DNA of 64,000 nt from Candidatus Praeruminimicrobium purgamenti (GTDB lineage Bacteria > Elusimicrobiota > Endomicrobiia > Endomicrobiales > Endomicrobiaceae): positions 124,001 through 188,000 of the forward strand of contig JAHDQW010000001.1 in assembly GCA_018433585.1 (NCBI GenBank). The letters are read 5' to 3'. This document shows positions 15,372 through 25,807 of the stretch, in pieces; the stretch's first letter is position 1, and each line of letters opens with the position of its first letter. Made by a program: the position numbers and the translations under genes. Under the pieces are notes generated by a model, which saw only the letters and a list, made by a program, of their open reading frames with translations, made no database searches and was not told the DNA's origin.

Positions 15372-16726
15372 TACTTAATATTTTCTTTTATAAATTTATG
15401 TATTAAATTTGATGTTTTATCCAGTTCTTTTTTACTCAAAGCAGGAAATACTCCTACCCAGAAAGTATTGTTCATGATGAAATCTGTATTTGGAAGTAAT
15501 GCATAATTTTCTTCTGTTAAATTATTTGAAAGCAATGTTTCGGAATTTCCTATTCTAAGAGGTATTTGATTATTTGTCATCATTGGCTGCCTTAGTATGT
15601 TGCCTGCAAAAAGTTGTCTTGTGCCGATGCCGTTTTTTTCCAAAAATTCAACAAGCTGTTGTTTGTTAAATTTATTGTCCGGTTTAACAGAAATGAGAAA
15701 TCCGAACCATGACGGAGATATTTTATCGTTTACGGAAGGCAATATTAAATAATCCTTTAAATCTATAAGCTTATTCAAAAGATAATTTGCATTTTCTGTT
15801 CGTTTTTGTAAGAAGTTTGGTAATTTATCAAGCTGAGCGACGGCTATGGATGCCTGCCAATCCGTTATTTTTAAGTTATATCCTATGTGGGAATAAGTAT
15901 ATTTGTGATCATAACCGAAAGGCAGATTGCCAAGCTGCATATTGAATCTTTTCTTACATGTATCGTCTTTTCCCGGCTGGCACCAGCAGTCTCTGCCCCA
16001 GTCTCTGAATGACATAATTATTTTATACAATAACGGGTCATTTGTGACGACTGCGCCTCCTTCTCCCATCGTTATGTGATGAGCAGGATAAAAACTGAAA
16101 GTTCCTATATGACCTATTGTTCCGACATTTTGATTTTGGAAAGTTGCTCCAAGAGCATCGCAGCTGTCTTCAACAAGCCATAAATTATATTTTTTGCATA
16201 TAGCAGTGATTTTATCTAAATTAAAAGGATTGCCGAGCGTATGAGCTATAAATATTGCTTTTGTTTTAGGAGTTACGGCTTCTTCAATTTTTTCTGCATC
16301 AATATTATATGTTTCAATTTCACAGTCAACAAAAACCGGGGTTAAGCCAAGTTGTATAATTGGATTAACCGTAGTAGGAAACCCGGATGCTACGGTAATG
16401 ACTTCATCGCATGGTTTAAGGCGTCTTTCTCCAAGTTTATATGAAGTTAAAGCTGATAAAGCCAGCAGGTTTGCGCTTGAGCCTGAATTTGTCGAAAGAG
16501 CATACTTTATGTGTAAAAATTTTGCCAGCTTTTTTTCAAATTCATCATTAAATCTTCCTGTAGTGAGCCACATATCGAGCGAAGCGTCAATCATGTTGCA
16601 TAATTCTTTTTCGTCCAGAACTTTGCCGGAGGCCGGTATATATTGAAATTTTCTTTTTTTATTATAAATCATCTTATAATAAAATTTCGCGCTGCTTTTT
16701 ACTAAATTTCTTAAAAATTTTTCCAT
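15371..16726 (-). CDS. rfbH: CDP-4-dehydro-6-deoxyglucose 3-dehydratase (E1), PMP/[2Fe-2S] enzyme
   Basis: 451-residue DegT/DnrJ-fold enzyme that removes the C3 hydroxyl of CDP-4-keto-6-deoxyglucose in 3,6-dideoxyhexose synthesis. Two diagnostic features are visible. The PLP lysine is replaced by histidine (H216 in YPAHHITMGEGG), so it uses PMP. The cysteines C189, C247, C249 and C257 give exactly the C-x57-C-x-C-x7-C spacing reported for the [2Fe-2S] cluster of E1/RfbH. This separates it from ordinary sugar aminotransferases. Its start is 18 nt below the glycosyltransferase gene, and the SDR gene starts at its stop. The partner E3 reductase (RfbI/AscD) that feeds electrons is not encoded in this window. 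Confidence 0.95.
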   Translation of the reverse strand: MEKFLRNLVKSSAKFYYKMIYNKKRKFQYIPASGKVLDEKELCNMIDASLDMWLTTGRFNDEFEKKLAKFLHIKYALSTNSGSSANLLALSALTSYKLGERRLKPCDEVITVASGFPTTVNPIIQLGLTPVFVDCEIETYNIDAEKIEEAVTPKTKAIFIAHTLGNPFNLDKITAICKKYNLWLVEDSCDALGATFQNQNVGTIGHIGTFSFYPAHHITMGEGGAVVTNDPLLYKIIMSFRDWGRDCWCQPGKDDTCKKRFNMQLGNLPFGYDHKYTYSHIGYNLKITDWQASIAVAQLDKLPNFLQKRTENANYLLNKLIDLKDYLILPSVNDKISPSWFGFLISVKPDNKFNKQQLVEFLEKNGIGTRQLFAGNILRQPMMTNNQIPLRIGNSETLLSNNLTEENYALLPNTDFIMNNTFWVGVFPALSKKELDKTSNLIHKFIKENIK

Positions 16727-16744
16727 TATAATTTTCCCTTTAGT

Positions 16745-17743
16745 TTATATTCCTATTCTTACTTTAATTCTTCTTAAAAAGTTATAAAGTTTTATGTTTT
16801 TTGCAGATATTTTTCTTGCTAAGAAAACAAAAGTATAAATGATAAAATAAGGAAGTATAAGAGATAAAGCAACATAAAAATACCAATCTCTTTTGTAATC
16901 TTTCAGATATTTAAATTTACTGTCATTATTGAAATTATAAGATTTTTGTTGCAAAACCGACATAATATACCTTGGTATTAAATAATTAAATAATAATTTT
17001 TTCTTTTCAATATTATAAGCTCGTTCAGAAAGCTCTTTTTTTTGTACAAAAAACTTTAAAATATTTAAATAATTTTGGGAGAATACTTTGAAAATATTAT
17101 ATCCTCCACTTTTATTTTTTAATTCAAAAATATCATACAGTTCAAAAAAATTAATGATAGCTTTTTTTTGTGATACAATCTGGAAAGTCCAATCGACTTG
17201 CATTAGTTGTAAATCAATAAATCTAGTTTTTTGCTGTATTTTATTAAAATCTTTTTTCCAACATCCAAAAAGAGGTATCCACATGGTCCGAAAAGATACT
17301 TCTCTGAGAAACGAATCAGATGTGTCGCATATCATATAAGTGTTTATATGCTTTTTATAATTGTTATAAAAAAACAAAGGATTTTTCATATTAGCATTAT
17401 CTTTTATAACATTTAACATGTATTGAACTGTTTCCCTTCTAAAAAGGACGGTGTCATTATTTAATTTTAAATATTCTCCAGTTCCTAAAGTAAGTGCATC
17501 TATAAAGTTTTGATCGGCAATATTTGTAGGTTTTATTTGTTTATAATATTTAATATTTTTATACTTGTTTATCCATTTTTTGCAAATAATTTCAGTGTTA
17601 TCAGTAGAACAATTATCAGATATAATAATTTCAACTTGATCTCCAAAACCGTTGCTGTCAACAATTGATTGGATTGTTTGATTTAAATATTGTGCCCTAT
17701 TGTATGTAGGTATGCAAATGCTTAATAGTATGGTGTTATTCAT
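16745..17743 (-). CDS. Family 2 glycosyltransferase (paralogue of the one at 4214-5185)
   Basis: 332 residues. N-terminal GT-A domain with LLSICIPTYNRAQYLNQ, VEIIISDNCSTDNTEI and TGEYLKLNNDTVLF, then an AT-rich, hydrophobic C-terminal region (residues about 285-310) that may anchor it at the membrane. Strongly similar along its length to the transferase at 4214-5185 at the other end of the operon, so the two arose by duplication. It sits between rfbG and rfbH, inside the nucleotide-sugar genes, which makes it a candidate transferase for the dideoxysugar itself. A 66-nt gap precedes it, one of the few spaces in the operon. Confidence 0.85.
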   Translation of the reverse strand: MNNTILLSICIPTYNRAQYLNQTIQSIVDSNGFGDQVEIIISDNCSTDNTEIICKKWINKYKNIKYYKQIKPTNIADQNFIDALTLGTGEYLKLNNDTVLFRRETVQYMLNVIKDNANMKNPLFFYNNYKKHINTYMICDTSDSFLREVSFRTMWIPLFGCWKKDFNKIQQKTRFIDLQLMQVDWTFQIVSQKKAIINFFELYDIFELKNKSGGYNIFKVFSQNYLNILKFFVQKKELSERAYNIEKKKLLFNYLIPRYIMSVLQQKSYNFNNDSKFKYLKDYKRDWYFYVALSLILPYFIIYTFVFLARKISAKNIKLYNFLRRIKVRIGI

Positions 17744-17809
17744 TAATATCTATATCCATTATAAACTTATATTTGAAGTTATATGTATTTTTTGACAACC
17801 TGATTTTAA

Positions 17810-18871
17810 TTAAAATTTATTAATCATATTTTTTTCAAAATCTTTTATCTGAGCAAATGTAAATTGCAAAATATCTCCGCCTTTATAAAACTCTTTATAC
17901 CATTCAACTGTTTTTTCTATTGCTTGGTAAATATTGTAAGTCGGAGTCCATCCCAGAGTACTTTTTGCTTTGTCTATATCCAGCATCAAAAGGTTTGCTT
18001 CGTGAAGAGTATCTTTTTTTTCTATATTGATTGTTCCTGAACCATAGTTTTTAACTATTAATTCTGCAATTTCTTTAACAGGTATTATATCAGTAAGCTT
18101 AGGTCCGAAATTGAACCCTTCGGCATATTTGCCGCCTTCTTCCATAAGGAGTTGTCCTAAGCGTAAGTATCCTGATAAAGGTTCAAGTACATGCTGCCAA
18201 GGACGCGTAGACTCAGGGTTGCGTATATTTATCTTTTCAGAGTTTATAATTGATTTAATACAGTCCGGCACCAATCTGTCGGCACTCCAGTCTCCGCCTC
18301 CGATTACGTTACCGGCTCTTGCCGTTGCCATTGCATATCCTTCTTTTAAAAAAGATCTCCGGTATGATGAAGACATGATTTCAACGCATCCTTTGGAAGA
18401 AGAATACATATCATATCCTCCCATAGGTTCGTCTTCTTTATATCCTCTGGCAATTTCTTTATTTTCATAACATTTATCCGTTGTTATGTTGACGAATGCT
18501 TTTATAGAATTTGTTTTTCTTGCGGCTTCAAGAACGTTCAAAGTTCCTATTACGTTTGTCTGATAAGTAAGCAAAGGTTCAGAATAGGAAAGCCGTACAA
18601 GCGGTTGTGCGGCAAGGTGAAAAACTATATCAGGTTGATAGTCATTGATTGTCTTCTCTAATTTTTCCGTGTCTAATATATTTCCGAAAACGTTTCTGAT
18701 ATTCTTTTCTATTTTTAATTCTTTGAACATTGAAGGATTTGTGTCAGGTTCCAGAGAATAACCTAAAACGTGTGCGCCTAAAGAAATCAGCCATAAAGAC
18801 AGCCATGAACCTTTAAAACCGCTTGCTCCGGTAATAAGAATTTTTTTATTTAAATAAACGTTATTAAACAT
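17810..18871 (-). CDS. rfbG: CDP-glucose 4,6-dehydratase
   Basis: 353-residue extended SDR converting CDP-glucose to CDP-4-keto-6-deoxyglucose. ITGASGFKGSWLSLWL carries the NAD-binding glycine motif in the G-F-K-G-S form typical of RfbG, and FHLAAQPLVRLSY, ITTDKCYENKE, YDMYSSSKG (catalytic Tyr-x3-Lys) and RAGNVIGGGDWS are strong matches to CDP-glucose rather than dTDP-glucose dehydratases. Its start overlaps rfbF by 8 nt, as in the Salmonella and Yersinia loci. Length is normal. Confidence 0.95.
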   Translation of the reverse strand: MFNNVYLNKKILITGASGFKGSWLSLWLISLGAHVLGYSLEPDTNPSMFKELKIEKNIRNVFGNILDTEKLEKTINDYQPDIVFHLAAQPLVRLSYSEPLLTYQTNVIGTLNVLEAARKTNSIKAFVNITTDKCYENKEIARGYKEDEPMGGYDMYSSSKGCVEIMSSSYRRSFLKEGYAMATARAGNVIGGGDWSADRLVPDCIKSIINSEKINIRNPESTRPWQHVLEPLSGYLRLGQLLMEEGGKYAEGFNFGPKLTDIIPVKEIAELIVKNYGSGTINIEKKDTLHEANLLMLDIDKAKSTLGWTPTYNIYQAIEKTVEWYKEFYKGGDILQFTFAQIKDFEKNMINKF

Positions 18872-19658
18872 TTTTATTGCCTTCCATCCATATGGCCCAT
18901 GGAGCCTGGTTTTTTAGCCACATATCTGTTAAATCTTTTTTATCTTTTAAAGTATCCATTGCATGCCAGAATCCCGTATGCTTAAAAGCATTTAATTGGT
19001 TGTCTTTTGCTATATTTTCCAAAGGAGCTCTTTCAAATATAACATGGTCACTGTTTTCTATATAATTAAACATTTCCGGTTCACATACAAAAAAACCGCC
19101 GTTTATCCAAGACTCTTCTCCTTTCGGTTTTTCCATAAAAGAAGTTATTACATTGTTTTCTTTTATTATTAACGCTCCGAATCTTCCTGACAATTGTACA
19201 GCTGTCATTGTTACTAATTTTTTAGAATCACTGTGAGATTTTATTAATCCATTGATATTTATATCGGCGACGCCGTCTCCGTAAGTTAACATAAATCTTT
19301 CATTGCCTATGTATTCCTGCGCTTTCTTTATTCTTCCGCCTGTCATTGTGTCCTGTCCCGTATATAATACTGTTACTTTCCACGGTTCGTGTCTTGTTTT
19401 ATGAATTTGCAAAGTGTTTTTTGACATGTCAACCGTAATATCGGAATATCTATTATAGTAATTTATAAAATAATCTTTTATTATGTGTGATTTATAACCG
19501 GTAAGAATAATAAAATCATTAAAGCCGTAATGAGAATAAATTTTCATAATATGCCATAGAATCGGTCTTCCTCCGATTTCAACCATAGGCTTTGGTTTTA
19601 ATTCAGTTTCTTCAGATAATCTTGTGCCAAGTCCGCCTGCCAAAATGACGACTTTCAT
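18864..19658 (-). CDS. rfbF: Glucose-1-phosphate cytidylyltransferase
   Basis: 264-residue nucleotidyltransferase that joins CTP and glucose-1-phosphate to CDP-glucose, the first committed step of the 3,6-dideoxyhexose pathway. N-terminal VVILAGGLGTRLSEETELKPKPM is the nucleotide-binding signature in its RfbF form; TYGDGVADIN is the metal site, and HALL-MARK segments such as GFWHAMDTLKD near the C-terminus also fit. First gene of a 14-gene reverse-strand operon and preceded by a TTGATG-N17-TATAAT promoter. The ATG at 19658 has an AAGGAT ribosome site. Confidence 0.95.
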   Translation of the reverse strand: MKVVILAGGLGTRLSEETELKPKPMVEIGGRPILWHIMKIYSHYGFNDFIILTGYKSHIIKDYFINYYNRYSDITVDMSKNTLQIHKTRHEPWKVTVLYTGQDTMTGGRIKKAQEYIGNERFMLTYGDGVADININGLIKSHSDSKKLVTMTAVQLSGRFGALIIKENNVITSFMEKPKGEESWINGGFFVCEPEMFNYIENSDHVIFERAPLENIAKDNQLNAFKHTGFWHAMDTLKDKKDLTDMWLKNQAPWAIWMEGNKNV

Positions 19659-19711
19659 ATTTTTATCCTTAAAAAAAATTTTACTTTTACTTTCTTATGC
19701 TTTAAATAAGA

Positions 19712-19740
19712 ATTATACTTAAAAAATCTTAAGACATCAA
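19712..19740 (-). promoter_or_regulatory. Sigma70-type promoter of the polysaccharide operon
   Basis: On the reverse strand TTGATG (19740-19735) and TATAAT (19717-19712) are separated by exactly 17 bp. It lies 53 nt upstream of the rfbF start and is the only good promoter seen for the 15-kb operon. Confidence 0.75.
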
Positions 19741-19790
19741 TAATTGCGACGTATTAGCTGAAAATTTTTATATGTTAAAAAAAATTAATT

Positions 19791-19799
19791 TGCTATAAT
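19791..19799 (+). promoter_or_regulatory. Extended -10 promoter, probably giving a leaderless mRNA
   Basis: TGCTATAAT (19791-19799) is a perfect extended -10 box. The HD-domain gene ATG is at 19806, only 6 nt past the hexamer, so transcription would start at or within 1-2 nt of the start codon. No ribosome site is present between them. No clear -35 is needed for an extended -10. Confidence 0.65.
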
Positions 19800-19805
19800 A
19801 AAAAA

Positions 19806-21610
<1,805 letters not shown>

Positions 21611-21634
21611 TTTAATGCTATGAGTGAGGTTTTT

Positions 21635-22018
21635 ATGAGTAAGATGTTATCAAAATTGATGTTTTTGTCTTTGGCTGTTACTCTTTTGAGTTCTAATGCT
21701 TTTGCTGATGCTGCGTCGGCCGGAAGTGCATTCGGCGGATTAATGCCGTTGATTATTATTTTCGTATTCTTCTATTTCTTTCTTATAAGACCGCAGCAAA
21801 AACAAAGAAAAGAGCACCAAAAAATGCTAGATGCTTTGAAAAAAGACGATAAAATAATAACGTCCGGCGGATTATATGCGACAGTTGTTTCCGTTAAAGG
21901 TGATGTTGTAGAAGCTAAAATTGCCGAAAACGTTAAAGTTCAGATTGTAAAAGCGACTATAACTACTGTAGTGACAGCTCCGGTAAATGAAGTTGTTACG
22001 CCTGAAGTTATAAAATAA
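21635..22018 (+). CDS. yajC: Preprotein translocase accessory subunit YajC
   Basis: Single-span inner-membrane protein that associates with SecDF and SecYEG. I choose ATG 21635 because GTGAGG stands just upstream at the right distance; an in-frame ATG at 21620 has no ribosome site. An N-terminal hydrophobic segment ending in SNAFADA looks like a cleavable signal or extra span, followed by the main span LIIIFVFFYFFLIRPQQKQRKEH with the RPQQK motif diagnostic of YajC. About 127 residues, slightly longer than E. coli YajC because of the extra N-terminal segment. Confidence 0.93.
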   Translation: MSKMLSKLMFLSLAVTLLSSNAFADAASAGSAFGGLMPLIIIFVFFYFFLIRPQQKQRKEHQKMLDALKKDDKIITSGGLYATVVSVKGDVVEAKIAENVKVQIVKATITTVVTAPVNEVVTPEVIK

Positions 22019-22025
22019 CAAAAAA

Positions 22026-22712
22026 ATGAATATAAAAGAGCTTGAAACATCAAATGTTATGCTTGAAGATGTCAAATCTAACGAAATAGTTGACAGTTTT
22101 ATTCAGGCTGCAAATGATTATTTAGGTGCTATAGGATATACGGAACACGGATTCAGACATGTAAGTCTTGTCTCTTCCGTCGCAGAAAATATTCTTGTAA
22201 CATTGGACTATCCTAAAAGGCTGCAGGAGCTTGCCGCAATAGCAGGGTATTTGCATGATATAGGAAATGTCGTAAACAGACAGGATCACGGACAATCTGC
22301 AAGTTTAATAGCAATGGATATTTTAAAACATATAGGTGTTACTCCTGACGAGATAGCTCTGATAATTTCAGCAATAGGCAACCATGAAGAAGAAATAGGA
22401 GATCCTGTAAATCCTGTTGCCGCTGCTTTAATCCTTGCCGATAAATCTGATGTTCATAAAACAAGAGTTAGAAACCCAAATATGATTTCAGTAGATATTC
22501 ATGACAGGGTAAATTATGCTGTTGACAGATCTTTTTTAAAAGTTAATAAAGCTGAAAAATTAATATCCCTTAATTTAAATGTCGACACGAAAATCTCGCA
22601 GGTTATAGAATACTTTGAAATATTTATGTCCAGAATGACAATGTGCAGAAGAGCTGCAAAATTTTTGGATTGTAAGTTTGAATTAATAATAAATGAAAGG
22701 AAATTACTCTAA
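22026..22712 (+). CDS. HD-domain phosphohydrolase (second paralogue)
   Basis: 228 residues. Contains HGFRHVSLVSS, the HD pair H77-D78 in GYLHDIGNVVNRQDH, IGNHEEE and LADKSDVHKTR, each aligning with the corresponding motif in the HD protein at 19806-20480. All metal-binding residues appear intact, so it is likely an active phosphohydrolase. No ribosome site is evident before the ATG; the yajC stop is 8 nt upstream and translation may be coupled. The stop overlaps the secD start. Both copies within the sec/tgt operon suggest a shared, housekeeping-linked role that I cannot name. Confidence 0.82.
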   Translation: MNIKELETSNVMLEDVKSNEIVDSFIQAANDYLGAIGYTEHGFRHVSLVSSVAENILVTLDYPKRLQELAAIAGYLHDIGNVVNRQDHGQSASLIAMDILKHIGVTPDEIALIISAIGNHEEEIGDPVNPVAAALILADKSDVHKTRVRNPNMISVDIHDRVNYAVDRSFLKVNKAEKLISLNLNVDTKISQVIEYFEIFMSRMTMCRRAAKFLDCKFELIINERKLL

Positions 22713-24130
22713 TGAACAAACTAGGTTTTAGAACAGTTGTAACGGCATTGTTGATTATACTTTCTGGATACTTTTTGTATCCTACGTTTGAATGGTCAAG
22801 AATGACCGATGCTGAAAAGGCTGCTGCTGAAAAGGCAAAAGATCCTATTTTGGGAAAATCGCTTAAATTAGGATTGGATTTAAGAGGCGGAACACATCTT
22901 TTGCTTGAGGTTGATTCCTCTAAACTCGACGAAAAGGTCAGCATGAAAGATGCTGTCGAAAGAGCTGTTGAAGTTATGAGAAACCGTATAGATGAATTCG
23001 GCGTTGCCGAACCTTTAATAACAAGACAGGGCGACAAATGGATAGTTATACAGCTTCCTGGTATAAAAGACCCTGCGAGGGCGAAAGAACTTATAGGTAA
23101 AACGGCTTTGTTAGAGTTCTGCCTTGTAGAAAACAGCGAGAATTTGCCTGTTATATCTCAGAAAATGAGAGAAAACGATTTGACTCCTGCACAGGCAATG
23201 CAGGATCCTGAAATTTCAAAATTAATTCCTGAAGGATGTTTTATAGCCGAAGGGAAAGAAGACGGTAATTATTATATTTTGAAACAGGCTTCTTTAACAG
23301 GGGCATATCTTGTCAATGCTAAAGTTGAGCTTACTACGGGACAGTTCGGCTATCCTCATGTTTCATTGGAATTCAATAAAGAAGGCGGCAAGCTTTTTGC
23401 AGATATTACGGGCGCAAACATAGACAGAAATCTTGCAATAGTTCTTGACGGTATTGTTCAGTCGGCACCTGTTATACGTTCAAGAATACCGGACGGAAGA
23501 GCAATTATAGAAGGAAACTTTAATTCAGAAGACGCAAAATTGCTGGCGACTGTTTTAAGAGCCGGCGCTTTGCCTGCTCCTGTTAAAATCATAGAGGAAA
23601 GAACCGTAGGACCTAGTCTTGGAGATGATTCGATAACAAAAGGATTTACCGCTTCTCTTATAGGCGTTTTATTTGTTATTGTTTTTATGGCTGTTTATTA
23701 CGGTTTTTCAGGTATTATAGCCGATATAGCTTTGATTCTTAACTTTTTAATTCTTGCCGGCATAATGTCGTATTTCCAGTTTACTTTGACTTTGCCGGGT
23801 ATTGCCGGTATAGCTCTTACTCTTGCAATGGCTGTAGATGCGAACGTTCTGATTCTTGAGAGAATCAGAGAGGAAATTGCAATCGGCAAAACGGCCAGAG
23901 TTGCCGTTGATGCAGGATATCAAAAAGCTTTTTCAGCAATTTTTGACTCCAATCTTACAACTCTTATTGCGGCAGTGTTTTTGTTCCAGTTTGGAACGGG
24001 ACCTGTTAAGGGCTTTGCCGTTACTTTGACTATAGGTTTGCTCATAAGCATGTTTACGGCAATAGTTGTTACTAAGTTAATTTATGATTTTTTATTTAAA
24101 GAAAACTTTATTAATAAAATAAAAATATAA
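22712..24130 (+). CDS. secD: Protein translocase subunit SecD
   Basis: Inner-membrane RND-like factor that, with SecF, uses the proton-motive force to complete protein export. 472 residues: one N-terminal span (residues 8-25), the conserved LGLDLRGGTHLLLEVD motif, a periplasmic P1 region, then five C-terminal spans from about residue 310 with the ALTLAMAVDANVLILERIREE conserved block. Length is typical of short SecD. Starts on the stop of the HD gene and is followed by secF after 30 nt. Confidence 0.97.
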   Translation: MNKLGFRTVVTALLIILSGYFLYPTFEWSRMTDAEKAAAEKAKDPILGKSLKLGLDLRGGTHLLLEVDSSKLDEKVSMKDAVERAVEVMRNRIDEFGVAEPLITRQGDKWIVIQLPGIKDPARAKELIGKTALLEFCLVENSENLPVISQKMRENDLTPAQAMQDPEISKLIPEGCFIAEGKEDGNYYILKQASLTGAYLVNAKVELTTGQFGYPHVSLEFNKEGGKLFADITGANIDRNLAIVLDGIVQSAPVIRSRIPDGRAIIEGNFNSEDAKLLATVLRAGALPAPVKIIEERTVGPSLGDDSITKGFTASLIGVLFVIVFMAVYYGFSGIIADIALILNFLILAGIMSYFQFTLTLPGIAGIALTLAMAVDANVLILERIREEIAIGKTARVAVDAGYQKAFSAIFDSNLTTLIAAVFLFQFGTGPVKGFAVTLTIGLLISMFTAIVVTKLIYDFLFKENFINKIKI

Positions 24131-24160
24131 TATTGCAAATATAAAAAAACGGGGGATAAC

Positions 24161-25075
24161 GTGAAGTTTTTTAAAACGCCAAACATAGATTTTATCCGCA
24201 TGAGATATATATCTATATCATTGTCTTTATTGTTAATGATTGCCAGCGCAGTTTTTCTTTTTGTCAAAGGACCTAATTACGGAATAGATTTTACGGGCGG
24301 TATTTTAGTGCAGATTTCCGTAGATAAAGAAATAGGACTTGACGATGTAAGAGCTTCTCTTGAAAGCGCAGGCGTCGCATCTTTTGAATTGCAGTCGATA
24401 GGCGATAAAGGCATTATCGTAAGGGTAAAGAAAACGGAGAAAACTCAGGAAGAAATGTCTCAAAGCATTTTGTCTGCTCTTCAGTCGAAGTTTACCGGGC
24501 ATAATATAACCGTTGACAGAACTGAATATGTCGGTCCTGCGGTAGGAAAACATTTGGCAAAACAAGCTGTTTATGCTTTTATATTCGTGTTTTTAGGCAT
24601 AATAGTTTACGTTGCATTCAGGTTTAAATCAGGTTTATGGGGTACGATAGGCGTGTTGGCTCTTATGCATGACGTATTCGGCACTTTTGGTATAGTTATT
24701 ATGACAGGCAAAGAAGTAGATTTAACTCTTATAGCCGCATTTTTAACAATAGCCGGTTTTTCTATTAACGACACGATTGTTTTGTATGACAGAATAAGAG
24801 AAAATATGAGGCTTCTTGCTAAAGAAAGTTTCGGCTCTATAATAAACATAAGCATCAATGAAGTTCTTTCGAGAACAATAATAACTTCTTTAACCGTTTT
24901 TGTAGTTTCAATGGTATTGTTTTTGTTCGGCGGCGAAGTTATTCATGATTTTGCCTTCGCAATGGTAATAGGAACTACTCTCGGCGTATATTCAAGCGTA
25001 TTTATATGTGCTCCTTTGACTTATGAATGGGAGAAAAAAAAGAGAGACAGATTCAAAAAAACTCTTAATAAATAA
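24161..25075 (+). CDS. secF: Protein translocase subunit SecF
   Basis: 304 residues, partner of SecD. GTG start at 24161 is supported by a GGGGGAT ribosome site 6 nt upstream. First span near residues 18-37, then NYGIDFTGGILVQI (the SecF signature), a periplasmic domain, and five C-terminal spans including LIAAFLTIAGFSINDTIVLYDRIREN. Followed by a good intrinsic terminator, so the HD-tgt-yajC-HD-secD-secF unit ends here. Confidence 0.97.
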   Translation: MKFFKTPNIDFIRMRYISISLSLLLMIASAVFLFVKGPNYGIDFTGGILVQISVDKEIGLDDVRASLESAGVASFELQSIGDKGIIVRVKKTEKTQEEMSQSILSALQSKFTGHNITVDRTEYVGPAVGKHLAKQAVYAFIFVFLGIIVYVAFRFKSGLWGTIGVLALMHDVFGTFGIVIMTGKEVDLTLIAAFLTIAGFSINDTIVLYDRIRENMRLLAKESFGSIINISINEVLSRTIITSLTVFVVSMVLFLFGGEVIHDFAFAMVIGTTLGVYSSVFICAPLTYEWEKKKRDRFKKTLNK

Positions 25076-25081
25076 AAATAG

Positions 25082-25126
25082 ATATGCCTGAATAAGTAAG
25101 CATTAATTGTTCAGGCATATGTTTTT
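25082..25126 (+). terminator. Intrinsic terminator after secF
   Basis: ATATGCCTGAA (25082-25092) pairs perfectly with TTCAGGCATAT (25110-25120), followed by GTTTTT. It starts 7 nt after the secF stop. Confidence 0.85.
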
Positions 25127-25145
25127 CATTAATTAAAGAATAAAA

Positions 25146-25721
25146 ATGAGAAAAATTAAGAATTTTAAGATTAATATAAGACCAAGAGAAATATCCAGAA
25201 TATTAAGAAAACTTCTTAATATTACTGAGCTTGACATTGATGTTGAAGAATCCGTTCAAAGAGCTTGTTTTTTTTACGGAAAATGTATAAAACCGGCTGT
25301 TGTTTATGATACTTTTTCAAAAGAAACGGCCGTTTTTTCTTTTATCGGCGAAACTCCGTCCAAATGGATAGCCGTAAGTCCTTTCATTCTCACAATAGGG
25401 AATGCTTTAAAAGAAGAATTTGACTCTAACCGCGATATTTTCGGAGAGTATACCACTCAAATAGTTTCGGCTATTTCCGCAGATACTTTGGAACAATCAA
25501 AAAATTTTGTTCAAAAACTCATTGCTTCCGAAGCTGGTGATGAAAACTGCGAGTTATCAAGACATCTTGAAATTTCATCCAATTTTTATCATGATGTCTT
25601 TCAAATTTTGCCTGTAGAAAAAATAAACGTTACCTTATCGGAAGACGGGAAGTTTGAACCTTCCTATTCGGCGGCTGGATTGTTTTATTGGATTCCTCTC
25701 AAAAAAAGATCAAAAAAATAA
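25146..25721 (+). CDS. Hypothetical protein, possibly MetH-activation-domain-like
   Basis: 191 residues, no span or signal. The pattern of an N-terminal REISRILRKLL helix, an FILTIGNALKEE helix, a middle helix with EYTTQIVSAISADTLEQS, and a C-terminal section ending ILPVEKINVTLSEDGKFEPSYSAAGLFYW is reminiscent of the stand-alone vitamin B12-dependent methionine synthase activation-domain family (TM0269-like), where the end typically reads gv-Lt-s-m-P-S. This is remote pattern matching and not certain. It stands between the secF terminator and its own downstream promoter, so it is a single-gene unit. No B12 enzyme gene is adjacent. Confidence 0.5.
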   Translation: MRKIKNFKINIRPREISRILRKLLNITELDIDVEESVQRACFFYGKCIKPAVVYDTFSKETAVFSFIGETPSKWIAVSPFILTIGNALKEEFDSNRDIFGEYTTQIVSAISADTLEQSKNFVQKLIASEAGDENCELSRHLEISSNFYHDVFQILPVEKINVTLSEDGKFEPSYSAAGLFYWIPLKKRSKK

Positions 25722-25739
25722 TTCTTGATATTAATAATA

Positions 25740-25768
25740 TTGCCTAAGAAGTATAAACTTGCTATAAT
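25740..25768 (+). promoter_or_regulatory. Promoter for the zinc-ribbon gene and rnpB
   Basis: TTGCCT (25740-25745), 17-bp spacer, TATAAT (25763-25768), with an extended TG at 25760-25761. The expected start lies about 30 nt before the gene at 25808. It may also drive the RNase P RNA downstream. Confidence 0.75.
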
Positions 25769-25807
25769 TCAAAAACGTAGACGGTACAAGTATTTATTGG
25801 AGATATA

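Noticed and set aside
15371-16726. Ordinary PLP sugar aminotransferase of the DegT family
   Set aside because: The PLP lysine is replaced by histidine and the four-cysteine iron-sulfur spacing of E1 is exact.
18111-18470. 119-codon forward frame
   Set aside because: Antisense shadow of rfbG, whose full-length motifs are on the other strand.
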